From Akkermansiaceae bacterium (GTDB lineage: Bacteria; Verrucomicrobiota; Verrucomicrobiia; Verrucomicrobiales; Akkermansiaceae): a stretch of DNA of 64,000 nucleotides. The notes beneath the pieces were generated by a model, which was given only the letters and a program-made list of their open reading frames with translations, ran no database searches and was not told where the DNA came from. The position numbers were made by a program, and so were the translations under genes. Numbering within the stretch: position 1 is the stretch's first letter; every line of letters begins with the position of its first letter. Where the stretch lies: assembly GCA_015062055.1 (NCBI GenBank), contig SUVK01000006.1, forward strand, positions 1-64,000. The letters run 5' to 3'. Positions 42,757 to 51,358 of this stretch are shown in pieces.

Positions 42757-44025
42757 TCAGTTAATTTTTTTGGTATTAACGTAAATAAACAGCGCCACAA
42801 CAGCCGATGTAGCAGCCAAGAGCGCACATTGCACCGACGGAGACACACCGCATTCACACAGAATAAATTGTACCCCTACAGATAACATCCCCAAGAAGCA
42901 ATCTACAAGATTACCGGCAGCTATCACATCCCCTCGCTTATCATTGTCGGCTTTATCCTGCAACAACGCGTTTAACGGCACCAAATAACCGGCTGCCACA
43001 AAACCGGTAAATGCCAAAGACATTAAAAACAAGAGCGAACCATAAGGAGCCACAGCCAACAAAATACAGCCCAACGTCATACCGACTCCGCCCACATTGG
43101 CTACCCATATACGAATGCGCTTGGCGCACACTACAGAGGCAATAATGCCACCCAAAATAGAACCACCGCTTATCCAAGCAATCAACAAGGCTGAGTCTTT
43201 TTGCTGGGCTAAAACCTCCATGAATGCAGCCTGCTCACTCACGGTGTTGGCTTCTTCTGCCATTTGTAGTGCAATAAGCATCATCATTCCGGCTATAAAC
43301 CAGAAATAACCGATACCAATTTCGCAGTTACGCAGCACCTTATTACGCCACAGCATTTTGAGTTGGGCAAAATGCTGCCACAGTAAGCTCCACTGAAACG
43401 GCTTGGTGCTTTGCGGTTGATAACGCGGTATGGTTAAACTGAGCAAAAAGACGATACCGGCACCTATCGTAGCAAAAGCACAAGGCCAGGCCGCTGCCTC
43501 GTACCCGGACTCGGGCCCCCATTGAGTCAAAAGCACATATACGAGAGAAAGCGCCCCGATTTGCCCGATCAATAGCGCGAGCATAGAGCTGATTTCTAAT
43601 ATGCCGCTGGCAAACCCTATATTTTCGGACCCGACAATATCTTTAACCAGACCTTTTTTCGCAGGGCTGAAAAACATAGCTTGCACACAGAAAACGGTGA
43701 AGAACCCTACAGCCAACCATAGGCTATGCATAAAGAGCCCCGCCGTCATACCCGTCAAAACAACCACTTGCAGCAAAACCATAGCTTGCAGCAGGCGTGT
43801 CTTGCAATAGCGATCGGCCAGCCATCCGCCCAAAGGAGAAAACAAAACAAACGGCAATACAATCAACACAGAAAGTGGATACTGCAATTTTTGCGACATC
43901 CAAATACCGAGTGCAATCAATAAAAATTGAACCCCTTTTTCATTAAGGGAATTCATCGATTGTATAACAGTGAGGCTCCAAAAAGAGCGCCAAATGTTCT
44001 TTTGTTTGTCAGGTAAGGTATTCAT
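42757..44025 (-). CDS. MFS transporter, LplT-like lysophospholipid transporter
   Basis: A 422-residue integral membrane protein with 12 predicted helices. The first loop GGWLADRYCKTRLLQAMVLLQ fits the MFS signature and FFSPAKKGLVKDIVG is close to the LplT motif FSPAKYGILPE. LplT moves lysophospholipids across the inner membrane for reacylation. The family is often fused to acyltransferase Aas, but here it is alone. It precedes a TolC-like gene by 47 nt on the same strand, possibly as one transcript. The substrate is an inference from the motif. Confidence 0.75.
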   Translation of the reverse strand: MNTLPDKQKNIWRSFWSLTVIQSMNSLNEKGVQFLLIALGIWMSQKLQYPLSVLIVLPFVLFSPLGGWLADRYCKTRLLQAMVLLQVVVLTGMTAGLFMHSLWLAVGFFTVFCVQAMFFSPAKKGLVKDIVGSENIGFASGILEISSMLALLIGQIGALSLVYVLLTQWGPESGYEAAAWPCAFATIGAGIVFLLSLTIPRYQPQSTKPFQWSLLWQHFAQLKMLWRNKVLRNCEIGIGYFWFIAGMMMLIALQMAEEANTVSEQAAFMEVLAQQKDSALLIAWISGGSILGGIIASVVCAKRIRIWVANVGGVGMTLGCILLAVAPYGSLLFLMSLAFTGFVAAGYLVPLNALLQDKADNDKRGDVIAAGNLVDCFLGMLSVGVQFILCECGVSPSVQCALLAATSAVVALFIYVNTKKIN

Positions 44026-44086
44026 ATATACGCATGAAAAACAGCCGCACCATAAAACGGTGCGGCCATGTCAGATAAAATGAAGT

Positions 44087-44716
44087 TTATTGCCAGTTAT
44101 TGTCTTGCATAAACAATGAAGCGTTACGATGACCTTGAGCTGCAGCCTTGCTGACCCAATATCTTGCTTGATTCAAGTCCGACTGCACCCCCAGCCCCAT
44201 ATAGTAACACTTACCGAGATTATATTGCCCGTTTGCATCGTTCATTTTAGCAGCTATGGCAAAATACTCTGCAGCTTTGGCGCGGTCTTGCGGCACCCCC
44301 TGCCCGTTCAGATAATGCAGCCCCAAGTTATTGTATGCCACGGGGCTACCCTGAGCAGCAGCTTTTTCATACCATAAAACGGCAGTCTTCATATCTACCG
44401 GCACACCGGCACCACTGTAATAACAACCCGCTAAGTTGTTTTGGGCATCAGCATTACCGGCTTGCGCAGCAAGTGTATACCAACGCACGGCCTCTTTGAG
44501 ATCTTTTTTTACACCGTAGCCGAAATCATAACACTTGCCGAGCATCAATTGAGCCTCTGTATTATTACCCTCCGCAGCTTTTCTGTACAACGGCACGGCT
44601 GCCTCGTAATTCCTGGCAGCGTACAAAGTTTCTGCTTGCTCGTACAAAGCCTGTGGCGTCTCGCAAGACGTCAATGCAATGAGAAGAACTGTGGCAATTG
44701 TCAGCTGACGCTTCAT
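44087..44716 (-). CDS. Sel1-repeat lipoprotein
   Basis: About 209 residues with a lipoprotein signal (LLIALTSCETP). Tandem Sel1-like repeats of 36 residues follow: AQLMLGKCYDFGYGVKKDLKEAVRWY, AQNNLAGCYYSGAGVPVDMKTAVLWY, AYNNLGLHYLNGQGVPQDRAKAAEYF and GQYNLGKCYYMGLGVQSDLNQARYW. Sel1 repeats form superhelices for protein binding, and exported ones often take part in envelope or host interaction. It is 19 nt downstream of trxB and may share its transcript. The ATG at 44716 is chosen because it begins the signal peptide. Confidence 0.85.
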   Translation of the reverse strand: MKRQLTIATVLLIALTSCETPQALYEQAETLYAARNYEAAVPLYRKAAEGNNTEAQLMLGKCYDFGYGVKKDLKEAVRWYTLAAQAGNADAQNNLAGCYYSGAGVPVDMKTAVLWYEKAAAQGSPVAYNNLGLHYLNGQGVPQDRAKAAEYFAIAAKMNDANGQYNLGKCYYMGLGVQSDLNQARYWVSKAAAQGHRNASLFMQDNNWQ

Positions 44717-44735
44717 GGCAGGGAAAAAGTATGAC

Positions 44736-45668
44736 TTACTCTCTGGCAAGTAGGTAGCGTTCTGCCTCGATGGCTGCCCAGCACCCCATACCTGCGGCCG
44801 ATACAGCCTGACGGTATACCGGATCGGCAACATCTCCGGCTGCAAAAAGACCGGGGGTCTTGGTAGCGGTGCCACCGTTTACGCGTTTGATGAATCCTGC
44901 ATCATCGACATCTACCAAATCACCTACGAACTTACTGTTGGGCTTGTGGCCGATTGCCATGAAGACGCACTTGACCTCGAGCGGGCGTTGCTCGCCGGTC
45001 ACGGTATCTTGCAACGTCACAGAGCTGAGCTCGCCGGTTTCATCTTTTTGGTAAGCTGCAATAGTGCTGTTCCACACCGGTTCAATCTTGGGGTTGGTAA
45101 GCACTCTCTGCTGCATGGCCTTGCTGGCTCGCAGTTGGTCCCGGCGATGAATAAGGTAAACCTTGCTTGCAAAACGTGTCAAGAAAGAGGCTTCTTCGCA
45201 AGCACTATCACCGCCACCGACAACGCACACGGGCACATCCCGATAGAATGCACCATCGCAAGTTGCGCAAGCCGTAAGGCCATGGCCGATAAGCTCTTTC
45301 TCGCCCTCGATTCCCAAGTAACGAGCCGTGGCCCCCGTAGCAATAATGACAGCCTCTGCCTTGTAGGCGCCACCTGTTGTCGTTACCACAAACAAGTCGC
45401 TGCATGCCTCTTTCGTTACGGAAACTACGTTCTCGTACGCATAGCGGGCACCAAACTTTTCGGCTTGCATGCTCATATTCGACATCAGGTCAAACCCCAT
45501 TATCCCTTCCGGGAATCCGGGGAAGTTTTCAACCTCTGTTGTCGTTGTAAGCTGTCCGCCGAGTTGCTCGCCCGTGAATACCAAGGGTGACAAATCTGCT
45601 CGTGCAGCATATATGGCTGCCGTATAGCCGGCGGGCCCTGTTCCAATTATAATCAGTTTTTCGTCCAT
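44736..45668 (-). CDS. trxB: Thioredoxin-disulfide reductase
   Basis: A 310-residue FAD/NADPH enzyme that reduces thioredoxin. Motifs: IIIGTGPAGYTAAIYAARADL (FAD), the redox-active CATC in GLTACATCDGAFYRDV near residue 137, VCVVGGGDSACEEASFL (NADPH), and GLFAAGDVADPVYRQAVSAAGMG. The start at 45668 (MDEKLIIIGTGPAG) is the family's usual start; a longer frame to 45704 has no support. The Sel1-repeat gene follows after 19 nt. Confidence 0.95.
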   Translation of the reverse strand: MDEKLIIIGTGPAGYTAAIYAARADLSPLVFTGEQLGGQLTTTTEVENFPGFPEGIMGFDLMSNMSMQAEKFGARYAYENVVSVTKEACSDLFVVTTTGGAYKAEAVIIATGATARYLGIEGEKELIGHGLTACATCDGAFYRDVPVCVVGGGDSACEEASFLTRFASKVYLIHRRDQLRASKAMQQRVLTNPKIEPVWNSTIAAYQKDETGELSSVTLQDTVTGEQRPLEVKCVFMAIGHKPNSKFVGDLVDVDDAGFIKRVNGGTATKTPGLFAAGDVADPVYRQAVSAAGMGCWAAIEAERYLLARE

Positions 45669-45762
45669 TGGCGCTATCTTACATGATATTTGCCCACGCT
45701 GCAAGAATAATATGCGTCTTATCTTAGAATATTTCTAAAAAAAAGACAACTAACGGAGTCAC

Positions 45763-46365
45763 TCAGTGCTTACCACACTTGCATTGATGGCCTTCACCGT
45801 GGCCACCGCAGCATTCGTGGTCGTCGCCATGGCCACCGCAGCATTCGTGGTCTTCACCATGGCCACCGCAGCAGCACTTATGGTCATCATCATCACCATG
45901 GTTATGATGGCAATCGGAGTCGCAATCATCGCAATTACCGTGGCAACCGCCACCGCAAGAGCAAGCACTCATTTGTTGCATCATACTGTCGGCAACCTCT
46001 TCATCCGTGGGGGCTACCCCTTTTTCGATAGCAAGGCACAGATATTGATTAACAGTGGAAAGCAAAGTATCAAGCTCTTGACGAGCTTCGAGGAAACCAC
46101 GGCAAGTATCATTCTCTACAACATTTTGGCGCAAGGCATCAAACTTGGCAATTTCTTCTTCAGAAGGAGGCATACCGGCCATATGCTTGTTGCGAAGCTC
46201 CTCACCATATTCATTAACTTTACGGAATAAATCCGTAGCCTCGGGGTTTTGATAAAACAGACGAATGCGAGCATTGGCAGAAACAACTTTCTGACACTGA
46301 GCGAAAGCGGAAGCGAGCTCAGAGGTCAACTTAACAAGCTCGGGGGTAAGAGAAGTATTAGACAT
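45763..46365 (-). CDS. YlbF/YmcA-domain protein with Cys/His-rich metal-binding tail
   Basis: A 200-residue protein. Residues 1-130 are a helical YlbF-type domain (VKLTSELASAFAQCQKVVSA and EEIAKFDALRQNVVENDTCRGFLEARQELDTLLSTVNQYL). The remaining 70 residues are an unusual tail rich in Cys, His, Gly and Asp, with near-repeats ECCGGHGDDHE and DCDSDCHHNHGDDDDHKC. In firmicutes YlbF-YmcA-YaaT proteins carry iron-sulfur clusters and modulate RNase Y, whereas this tail looks more like a metal-sequestering or metallochaperone module. A metal role is an inference from residue content. It is convergent with nothing nearby and stands alone. Confidence 0.78.
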   Translation of the reverse strand: MSNTSLTPELVKLTSELASAFAQCQKVVSANARIRLFYQNPEATDLFRKVNEYGEELRNKHMAGMPPSEEEIAKFDALRQNVVENDTCRGFLEARQELDTLLSTVNQYLCLAIEKGVAPTDEEVADSMMQQMSACSCGGGCHGNCDDCDSDCHHNHGDDDDHKCCCGGHGEDHECCGGHGDDHECCGGHGEGHQCKCGKH

Positions 46366-46477
46366 AACACCACAAGACTAGCACGTTTTCAGGCACAAAG
46401 CAACACCTCATTAAGTCAGTTTCGAGCAATAAATGCTCTAATTCATCAAGTTAATACCTAAATATACGCATTTTCTC

Positions 46478-46507
46478 TTGGCAAAGATATGGAATTTATG
46501 CTATAAT
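46478..46507 (+). promoter_or_regulatory. Promoter of hisB with near-leaderless start
   Basis: TTGGCA (46478-46483), 18-nt spacer, perfect TATAAT (46502-46507), then only 8 nt to the ATG. Confidence 0.6.
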
Positions 46508-46515
46508 AACGCTAC

Positions 46516-47103
46516 ATGAGAACCGCTGATTGCAAGAGGACCACGGGCGAGACGGATATAGAGTTGAAAATCAATCTGGATGGCACAGGAAGCGCCAATA
46601 TCCGGACAGGGCATGCTTTTTTTAATCACATGTTACACCTATTGGCACGGCACAGTCTTATAGACATGGAGTTAACCGCAGTAGGAGACTTAGAAGTAGA
46701 CGCCCACCACACAGTAGAAGATACCGGTATTGTCATCGGCGACACGATTTTACGAGCCTTAGGCGATAAAAAAGGAATCAACCGTTATGGTTGCGCCTAT
46801 GTACCGATGGATGAAACACTATGCCGCTGCGTAATAGACATCTCGAATCGACCGTACTTAGAGTTTCGCGCGCCGGAAGGTGCTGCAGATGCCCCCAACA
46901 TGCCGCTCTCTCTTGTGGTTGAATTTTGTCGGGCTATCGTCAATAATCTTCGTTGCAACCTGCATATCGAAGTATTTTACGGGATGGACGGCCACCACAT
47001 AGCCGAAGCCGTATTCAAAAGTCTGGCACGAGCACTCAGGCAAGCGATAGAACGCGACGCTCGCACCGCAGGCATGATTCCCTCAACCAAAGGAGCCATA
47101 TAA
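46516..47103 (+). CDS. hisB: Imidazoleglycerol-phosphate dehydratase
   Basis: 195 residues, the normal size for monofunctional HisB, which dehydrates IGP in histidine biosynthesis. Manganese-ligand motifs are present: HMLHLLARHS, then DAHHTVEDTGIVIGDTI, then the second-half FYGMDGHHIAEAVFKSLARALRQA. hisH follows after 11 nt, so the two are co-expressed. No other his gene is in the window, so the pathway is split. Confidence 0.95.
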   Translation: MRTADCKRTTGETDIELKINLDGTGSANIRTGHAFFNHMLHLLARHSLIDMELTAVGDLEVDAHHTVEDTGIVIGDTILRALGDKKGINRYGCAYVPMDETLCRCVIDISNRPYLEFRAPEGAADAPNMPLSLVVEFCRAIVNNLRCNLHIEVFYGMDGHHIAEAVFKSLARALRQAIERDARTAGMIPSTKGAI

Positions 47104-47114
47104 CCTATCGCACA

Positions 47115-47726
47115 ATGAGCATCCTCGGTATTATTGACTACGGAGCCGGCAATTTGGCCAGCGTGTGCAACTCTTTCCGCGCTATCGGGATAGAGGCCAC
47201 ACTGGTACGCAGACCGCAAGAAATGGAGGGGCTTACCCACTTGGTACTGCCCGGGGTGGGGGCTTTCGGCGATTGCGCTACGGCATTAGTCAAGCAGGGA
47301 TTATCAGACGTCATACGCAGCTGGATTTCAGAGAATAAGCCGTTCTTAGGCATTTGTATCGGTTACCAAATACTGTTTGAAAGCAGCGAAGAAACCCCGG
47401 GGGCCAAAGGCTTGGGAGTATTCAAAGGGCATGTGCGCCGTTTTTCTGACACCGGGCTCAAAATACCCCACATGGGGTGGAACTCTGTTACCCCGACCAC
47501 CCCAACGCACCCGATATGGGCAGATATGGGAGAAGCACCCTACTTTTACTACGTACATTCATATTACCCGGAACCGGCAGATAAGGGGATAATAGCAGCA
47601 ACCAGCGTATACGGCGACACCTATGCCGCAGCCGTTATCAAAGGACGCCTTATCGCTACTCAATTTCACCCCGAAAAAAGCCAGCTCCAAGGGTTACGAC
47701 TTCTTAAAAACTTTATTACCTTATAA
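47115..47726 (+). CDS. hisH: Imidazole glycerol phosphate synthase glutamine amidotransferase subunit HisH
   Basis: 203 residues, a class I glutaminase that supplies ammonia to HisF. The oxyanion region PGVGAFGDC, nucleophile Cys in FLGICIGYQILFE and catalytic His/Glu in ATQFHPEKS are all intact. The ATG at 47115 gives the standard N-terminus MSILGIIDYGAGN; a longer frame is not used. It follows hisB by 11 nt. hisF is not in the window. An LptF/G-type gene starts 6 nt later. Confidence 0.95.
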   Translation: MSILGIIDYGAGNLASVCNSFRAIGIEATLVRRPQEMEGLTHLVLPGVGAFGDCATALVKQGLSDVIRSWISENKPFLGICIGYQILFESSEETPGAKGLGVFKGHVRRFSDTGLKIPHMGWNSVTPTTPTHPIWADMGEAPYFYYVHSYYPEPADKGIIAATSVYGDTYAAAVIKGRLIATQFHPEKSQLQGLRLLKNFITL

Positions 47727-47732
47727 CATACA

Positions 47733-48980
47733 GTGAAAACGCTCGATCGCTACATACTCAAACAGCTACTATTTGTCACCTTTTTAGGGGTGTTATCGCT
47801 TACACTGCTGATGCTGCTGGGGCAATTATTCAAAGAGCTGCATAGCCTTTTGGTAGAAAGTGGAGCACCGCCCTCCATAGTGGTAGACTTCATCTTGCAA
47901 GTCATCCCCTTCTCTCTCACATTTACCGTACCATGGGGGTTCTTGACGGCGGTTCTCTTGGTATATGGGCGTTTGGCTGCAGACAACGAACTGACCTCTA
48001 TGCGTATGGCGGGGCTTAGTTTGTGGCGACTCAGCATGCCGGCTATCGGTATGGGGATTGCGTTATCAGCCTTGTGTTACTACATAAATATAGAAGTAGC
48101 CCCGAGAGGAAAAAATGCCATGACAGAACTCGTGGTGAACGCCGCCTTAGAAAACCCTAAAAACCTGCTTCATAACAGCCAAGGACAAACAAAGTTTGAC
48201 GGGGCCAAACTATTGATTAATGGAAAAAAAGACGGCAAGTTAATGGGAGTGAGTGTATACCCTCTGCCCGGTGGCAATGGTGATTCTAACGTCATGGGGA
48301 TGGGCGGGTGCATTGCTGCTCACGCAGAATCTGCCGAAATCGGCGATTACGATTATCAAACCCATATTCTTCACTTGACCTTCTATAATATTACCTTCGA
48401 ATACAATGAAGATAAACAAGGTAATGTGGTATATATGCCCTTCATCAATGAATTCCCGATGAAGTTGCAAATCCCGGTGCCCAAGCGAAAAATGAAATCT
48501 AACCGCTACACCAATGCCGAGATAGCGGATCTGCTTGAACAGTGGGACTTTGTACGCCATACCAACCCCGAGGCTATGGAGCAATACTCAAAGGCAGCAG
48601 CACAAACCTCGCCTTTCCCCTGTGCATCTAACCTTTGGAGCGCTGCTGTAGAAGACAGCAAATATCTCCATAAAGGCATGACAAAGAAGAACGAACGAGA
48701 ATTCCGCACCGAAGGCGTCAAGCGAGCCTCGTTCTCACTGGCATGCTTCGTATTCTCGCTCATAGGTGTGCCACTTGCCATCACGGCCAGGCGGCGCGAC
48801 ACCTCTACAGGTTTTGCCATCGGCATTATGGTAGCAGCCTTATATTTCGTAGCATTGGTATTCTGCGAAACCTCTCGCAAGTCGGGGGGAATAACGCCCT
48901 ACATTTTGCTGTGGCTGCCCAACGTACTGGGTATAGCCTTTGCCATATGGCAACACGCCAAAGCAAAGTATAGAGGCTGA
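47733..48980 (+). CDS. LptF/LptG-family permease of the lipopolysaccharide export ABC transporter
   Basis: 415 residues. Family pattern: TM helices near residues 10-30, 55-80, 90-115 and three near the C-terminus (residues about 330-410), with a large periplasmic beta-jellyroll domain between. The N-terminus LDRYILKQLLFVTFLGVLSLT and the loop RLAADNELTSMRMAGLSLWRL are typical of YjgP/YjgQ. It begins with GTG, six nt after hisH. Which of LptF or LptG it is cannot be settled. It would act at the inner membrane with LptB. An NlpC-like lipoprotein starts 1 nt after its stop. Confidence 0.83.
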   Translation: MKTLDRYILKQLLFVTFLGVLSLTLLMLLGQLFKELHSLLVESGAPPSIVVDFILQVIPFSLTFTVPWGFLTAVLLVYGRLAADNELTSMRMAGLSLWRLSMPAIGMGIALSALCYYINIEVAPRGKNAMTELVVNAALENPKNLLHNSQGQTKFDGAKLLINGKKDGKLMGVSVYPLPGGNGDSNVMGMGGCIAAHAESAEIGDYDYQTHILHLTFYNITFEYNEDKQGNVVYMPFINEFPMKLQIPVPKRKMKSNRYTNAEIADLLEQWDFVRHTNPEAMEQYSKAAAQTSPFPCASNLWSAAVEDSKYLHKGMTKKNEREFRTEGVKRASFSLACFVFSLIGVPLAITARRRDTSTGFAIGIMVAALYFVALVFCETSRKSGGITPYILLWLPNVLGIAFAIWQHAKAKYRG

Positions 48981-48981
48981 T

Positions 48982-49707
48982 ATGAAGTATCTTTTCCCAG
49001 CGATAGCGCTCATTCTTTTGGGTGGTTGCCGTACAAGCCATCGTGGTGCTCCGCCACCGGTCATCCCGGCTCCGGCAGAGTACGTCACCCGTGCGCAAGC
49101 TATACAAACGGCTAAAGCCTACACCGGCTTGAATTGGCAGGCAGAAAAACGCCACAGCTTACATGGGACCGACCCGAACGGGCAATGGGTAGACACCCCG
49201 GATGCCGCAGCAGCCACAACATTGGGCTCTGCCATGTGGTGGCAATGTGGTAACAACATCGGTATGCCATACAAATGGGGCGGTTTCGACACCCCTCAAC
49301 AATTTTGCGAACGTCTGCAAAATGATAGTATTGTGTATGCCGGAGATTACGCATCGGCGGCCAAAATCGAGGGTGGTGACAATGCCGTAAGCCAATATGC
49401 AGCCGGCATCGACTGCTCGGGCTTAGTATCTCGGTGCTGGAGACTCGAGCGCCCGTATTCTACACGAGAGCTGGGGGCCCTCTGCACCCAACTACCCGAC
49501 TTCTCCGCGCTACAACCGGGAGACATTGCGCTGAAACCGGGTACTCATGTCATTCTCTTCACAGGGTGGGCAGATAAAAACAAAAGCAGTTTTTACGCGA
49601 TAGAAGCCGGCGGAGTACCACACTGGAAGTGCTATTGCTACCGCATCAACATTGCTACATTGAAAAGGCTCGGCTACACCCCCCATCGATACAAAAACAT
49701 ACGCTGA
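48982..49707 (+). CDS. NlpC/P60-like lipoprotein, putative cell-wall hydrolase
   Basis: About 241 residues with a lipoprotein signal (IALILLGGCRTS). The C-terminal half has the papain-like NlpC/P60 features: the catalytic Cys in QYAAGIDCSGLVSRCW near residue 148, and the His in KPGTHVILFTGW about 50 residues later. Family members cut peptidoglycan peptides. It overlaps no gene and starts 1 nt past the LptF/G stop, so the two are linked. The start at 48982 is chosen because it opens the signal peptide, while the frame extends upstream. A strong bidirectional terminator follows. Confidence 0.75.
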   Translation: MKYLFPAIALILLGGCRTSHRGAPPPVIPAPAEYVTRAQAIQTAKAYTGLNWQAEKRHSLHGTDPNGQWVDTPDAAAATTLGSAMWWQCGNNIGMPYKWGGFDTPQQFCERLQNDSIVYAGDYASAAKIEGGDNAVSQYAAGIDCSGLVSRCWRLERPYSTRELGALCTQLPDFSALQPGDIALKPGTHVILFTGWADKNKSSFYAIEAGGVPHWKCYCYRINIATLKRLGYTPHRYKNIR

Positions 49708-49752
49708 GCCACATTCACCCCCTCCTCCATTTAAGCTCAAAAAGGGCACTGA

Positions 49753-49790
49753 AAAACCCTTTCCGCTTATCAGGCGGAAAGGGTTTTGTA
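49753..49790. terminator. Bidirectional terminator between the NlpC-like gene and rplY
   Basis: Perfect 14-bp stem (AAAACCCTTTCCGC and complement), 7-nt loop, with T-rich ends in both directions between convergent genes. Confidence 0.9.
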
Positions 49791-49813
49791 TAATATAGAT
49801 AAATAAGGGGGAA

Positions 49814-50368
49814 TTAGGGCTTCACAACGGAAGCAAGAACAACCGTACCGTTGAACGGGGTCGTTACATTGGCGGGCAATTCAAGCTGAGCCAGACGGAA
49901 GGACTCACCCATCTTGACGGCACTGATGTCGCCGCTTACGCAGCAGGGGATATCCTTAACAGCGCACTTAACGGGCATCTCGTGTACAATCTGGTGTACA
50001 ACACCACCCATACCAACACCAACGGGGGTACCTGTAAGCTTAACAGCAACCTTGGTCTTAACAACGGTGTCGGGAGTCACAGCCTCAAAGTCGAGGTGAG
50101 TGGTAGCATCGGTCAAGAAGCAGCGCTGCACATCCTTAACCATGGCCAAAACCTCGGTACCATCGAGATTAAGCTTTACGAGAACGCTATCAGAATCAGC
50201 AGCGTTAAGGAAAGCACGTACGTCAGAAACCTTGGCTTGAACGTTGATATTGCCTTCAACAGCCGGGCCATAGATAACGCCGGGTACATAACCCTGAGCG
50301 CGCAGAGCGTTGAGCTTACCGGAACCGATAACCTCGCGCTTCGTCACATTGAGTGTAAGAGTCGTCAT
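49814..50368 (-). CDS. rplY: 50S ribosomal protein L25 (Ctc/TL5 type)
   Basis: 184 residues. The N-terminal TLNVTKREVIGSGKLNALRAQGYVPGVIYG is the L25 5S-rRNA-binding fold, and the second half is the extra C-terminal domain of the general-stress Ctc/TL5 type (GGVVHQIVHEMPVKCAVKDIP). It binds 5S rRNA in the 50S subunit. The ATG at 50368 gives the family N-terminus; the frame continues upstream to 50482 without support. It is convergent with the NlpC-like gene and shares its terminator. Confidence 0.92.
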   Translation of the reverse strand: MTTLTLNVTKREVIGSGKLNALRAQGYVPGVIYGPAVEGNINVQAKVSDVRAFLNAADSDSVLVKLNLDGTEVLAMVKDVQRCFLTDATTHLDFEAVTPDTVVKTKVAVKLTGTPVGVGMGGVVHQIVHEMPVKCAVKDIPCCVSGDISAVKMGESFRLAQLELPANVTTPFNGTVVLASVVKP

Positions 50369-50576
50369 AATGATGAAACTATGTTTGAAATTGTGTTTTG
50401 TCTGAGTTCTTCCGACGTCGGTGCGCGATAATGTCACCCGCCGGGCTTGTCTCACTCCGCCACTAGGCGCGAGTGGGCGCACAGAATGCCATTTTTATTA
50501 AGAAATGTCAAGCGAAATCGCATTTCTCACAAAAAATTATTGCAATAATGCTAAAATTTTGATAGATATGGGCCAT

Positions 50577-51344
50577 ATGATGAAGAGAACATTAACTATT
50601 GCTCTGGCAGTGTGTAGCATGGCAATGGTAGCATGCAAACAAACCTTGGTATCAGAAAGCGGCCTTTACAATGTCGAGTTGAAAAGGCACCCGAAAGTGT
50701 TAGCGGATGGGATTTGGACATGGGGCAAAGGGAATCCTTATGCCCGGCAGAAATCCGGCAAGATATACATACACCCCTTGGACGTATCAAAAGTAAGCAG
50801 AGAGCATGCGAAAGCCTCTCGCGTGATGGTGGTGCAGATGCAAGATTACATGGTACAGTCCATAGCAGCAGAGTTGAAAGAGCTCAACAAAGCAAATAAA
50901 ACGAACTGGGTATTGACGACGAATCCGGCCGAGGCAGATGTAAGCATACGCACGGCAATCGTAAAGTTTGTACCGCAAAAGCCCAAATTGAAAGCCGTAT
51001 CTGCCATTGGCAGCACTGTAACAGGGGTGCCCGGAGTCTCCAAATTAATGGGAATCATTGCCGATGGCAACATTGTTATAGAGGGTACAATGAGAGATGC
51101 CCGAACCGGCCAACTGTTTCTGGCATTCAAAGACGCCAACCGTAAAACGGTGCGCCTTTACTCTGACGAAGCCTACACAGAGACCGGCAACGCAGATGCC
51201 AACCTCAAAGAATGGGCTAAAAACATAGCTTCCGTTGTACGTTTGAGCGCCTACGACAAATTGGGCAACAGCACACTACAACAAAAAGCAGAAGAGCGCT
51301 CCTATTTCAGCGTATTCTCACAAGCTGTATCTGATTCATTCTGA
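50577..51344 (+). CDS. DUF3313-like exported lipoprotein
   Basis: About 255 residues. A lipoprotein signal (TLTIALAVCSMAMVAC) is clear. The body shows the DUF3313 pattern: IYIHPLDVSKVSREHAKASRV, then AEADVSIRTAIVKFVPQKP, then IEGTMRDARTGQLFLAFKD. The function of this family is unknown; it sits in the outer membrane or periplasm. The ATG at 50577 is chosen for the signal peptide; 50568 is also possible. rnr follows after 14 nt, so the two may be co-transcribed. Confidence 0.75.
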   Translation: MMKRTLTIALAVCSMAMVACKQTLVSESGLYNVELKRHPKVLADGIWTWGKGNPYARQKSGKIYIHPLDVSKVSREHAKASRVMVVQMQDYMVQSIAAELKELNKANKTNWVLTTNPAEADVSIRTAIVKFVPQKPKLKAVSAIGSTVTGVPGVSKLMGIIADGNIVIEGTMRDARTGQLFLAFKDANRKTVRLYSDEAYTETGNADANLKEWAKNIASVVRLSAYDKLGNSTLQQKAEERSYFSVFSQAVSDSF

Positions 51345-51358
51345 AGCCGGGCAAAGGG

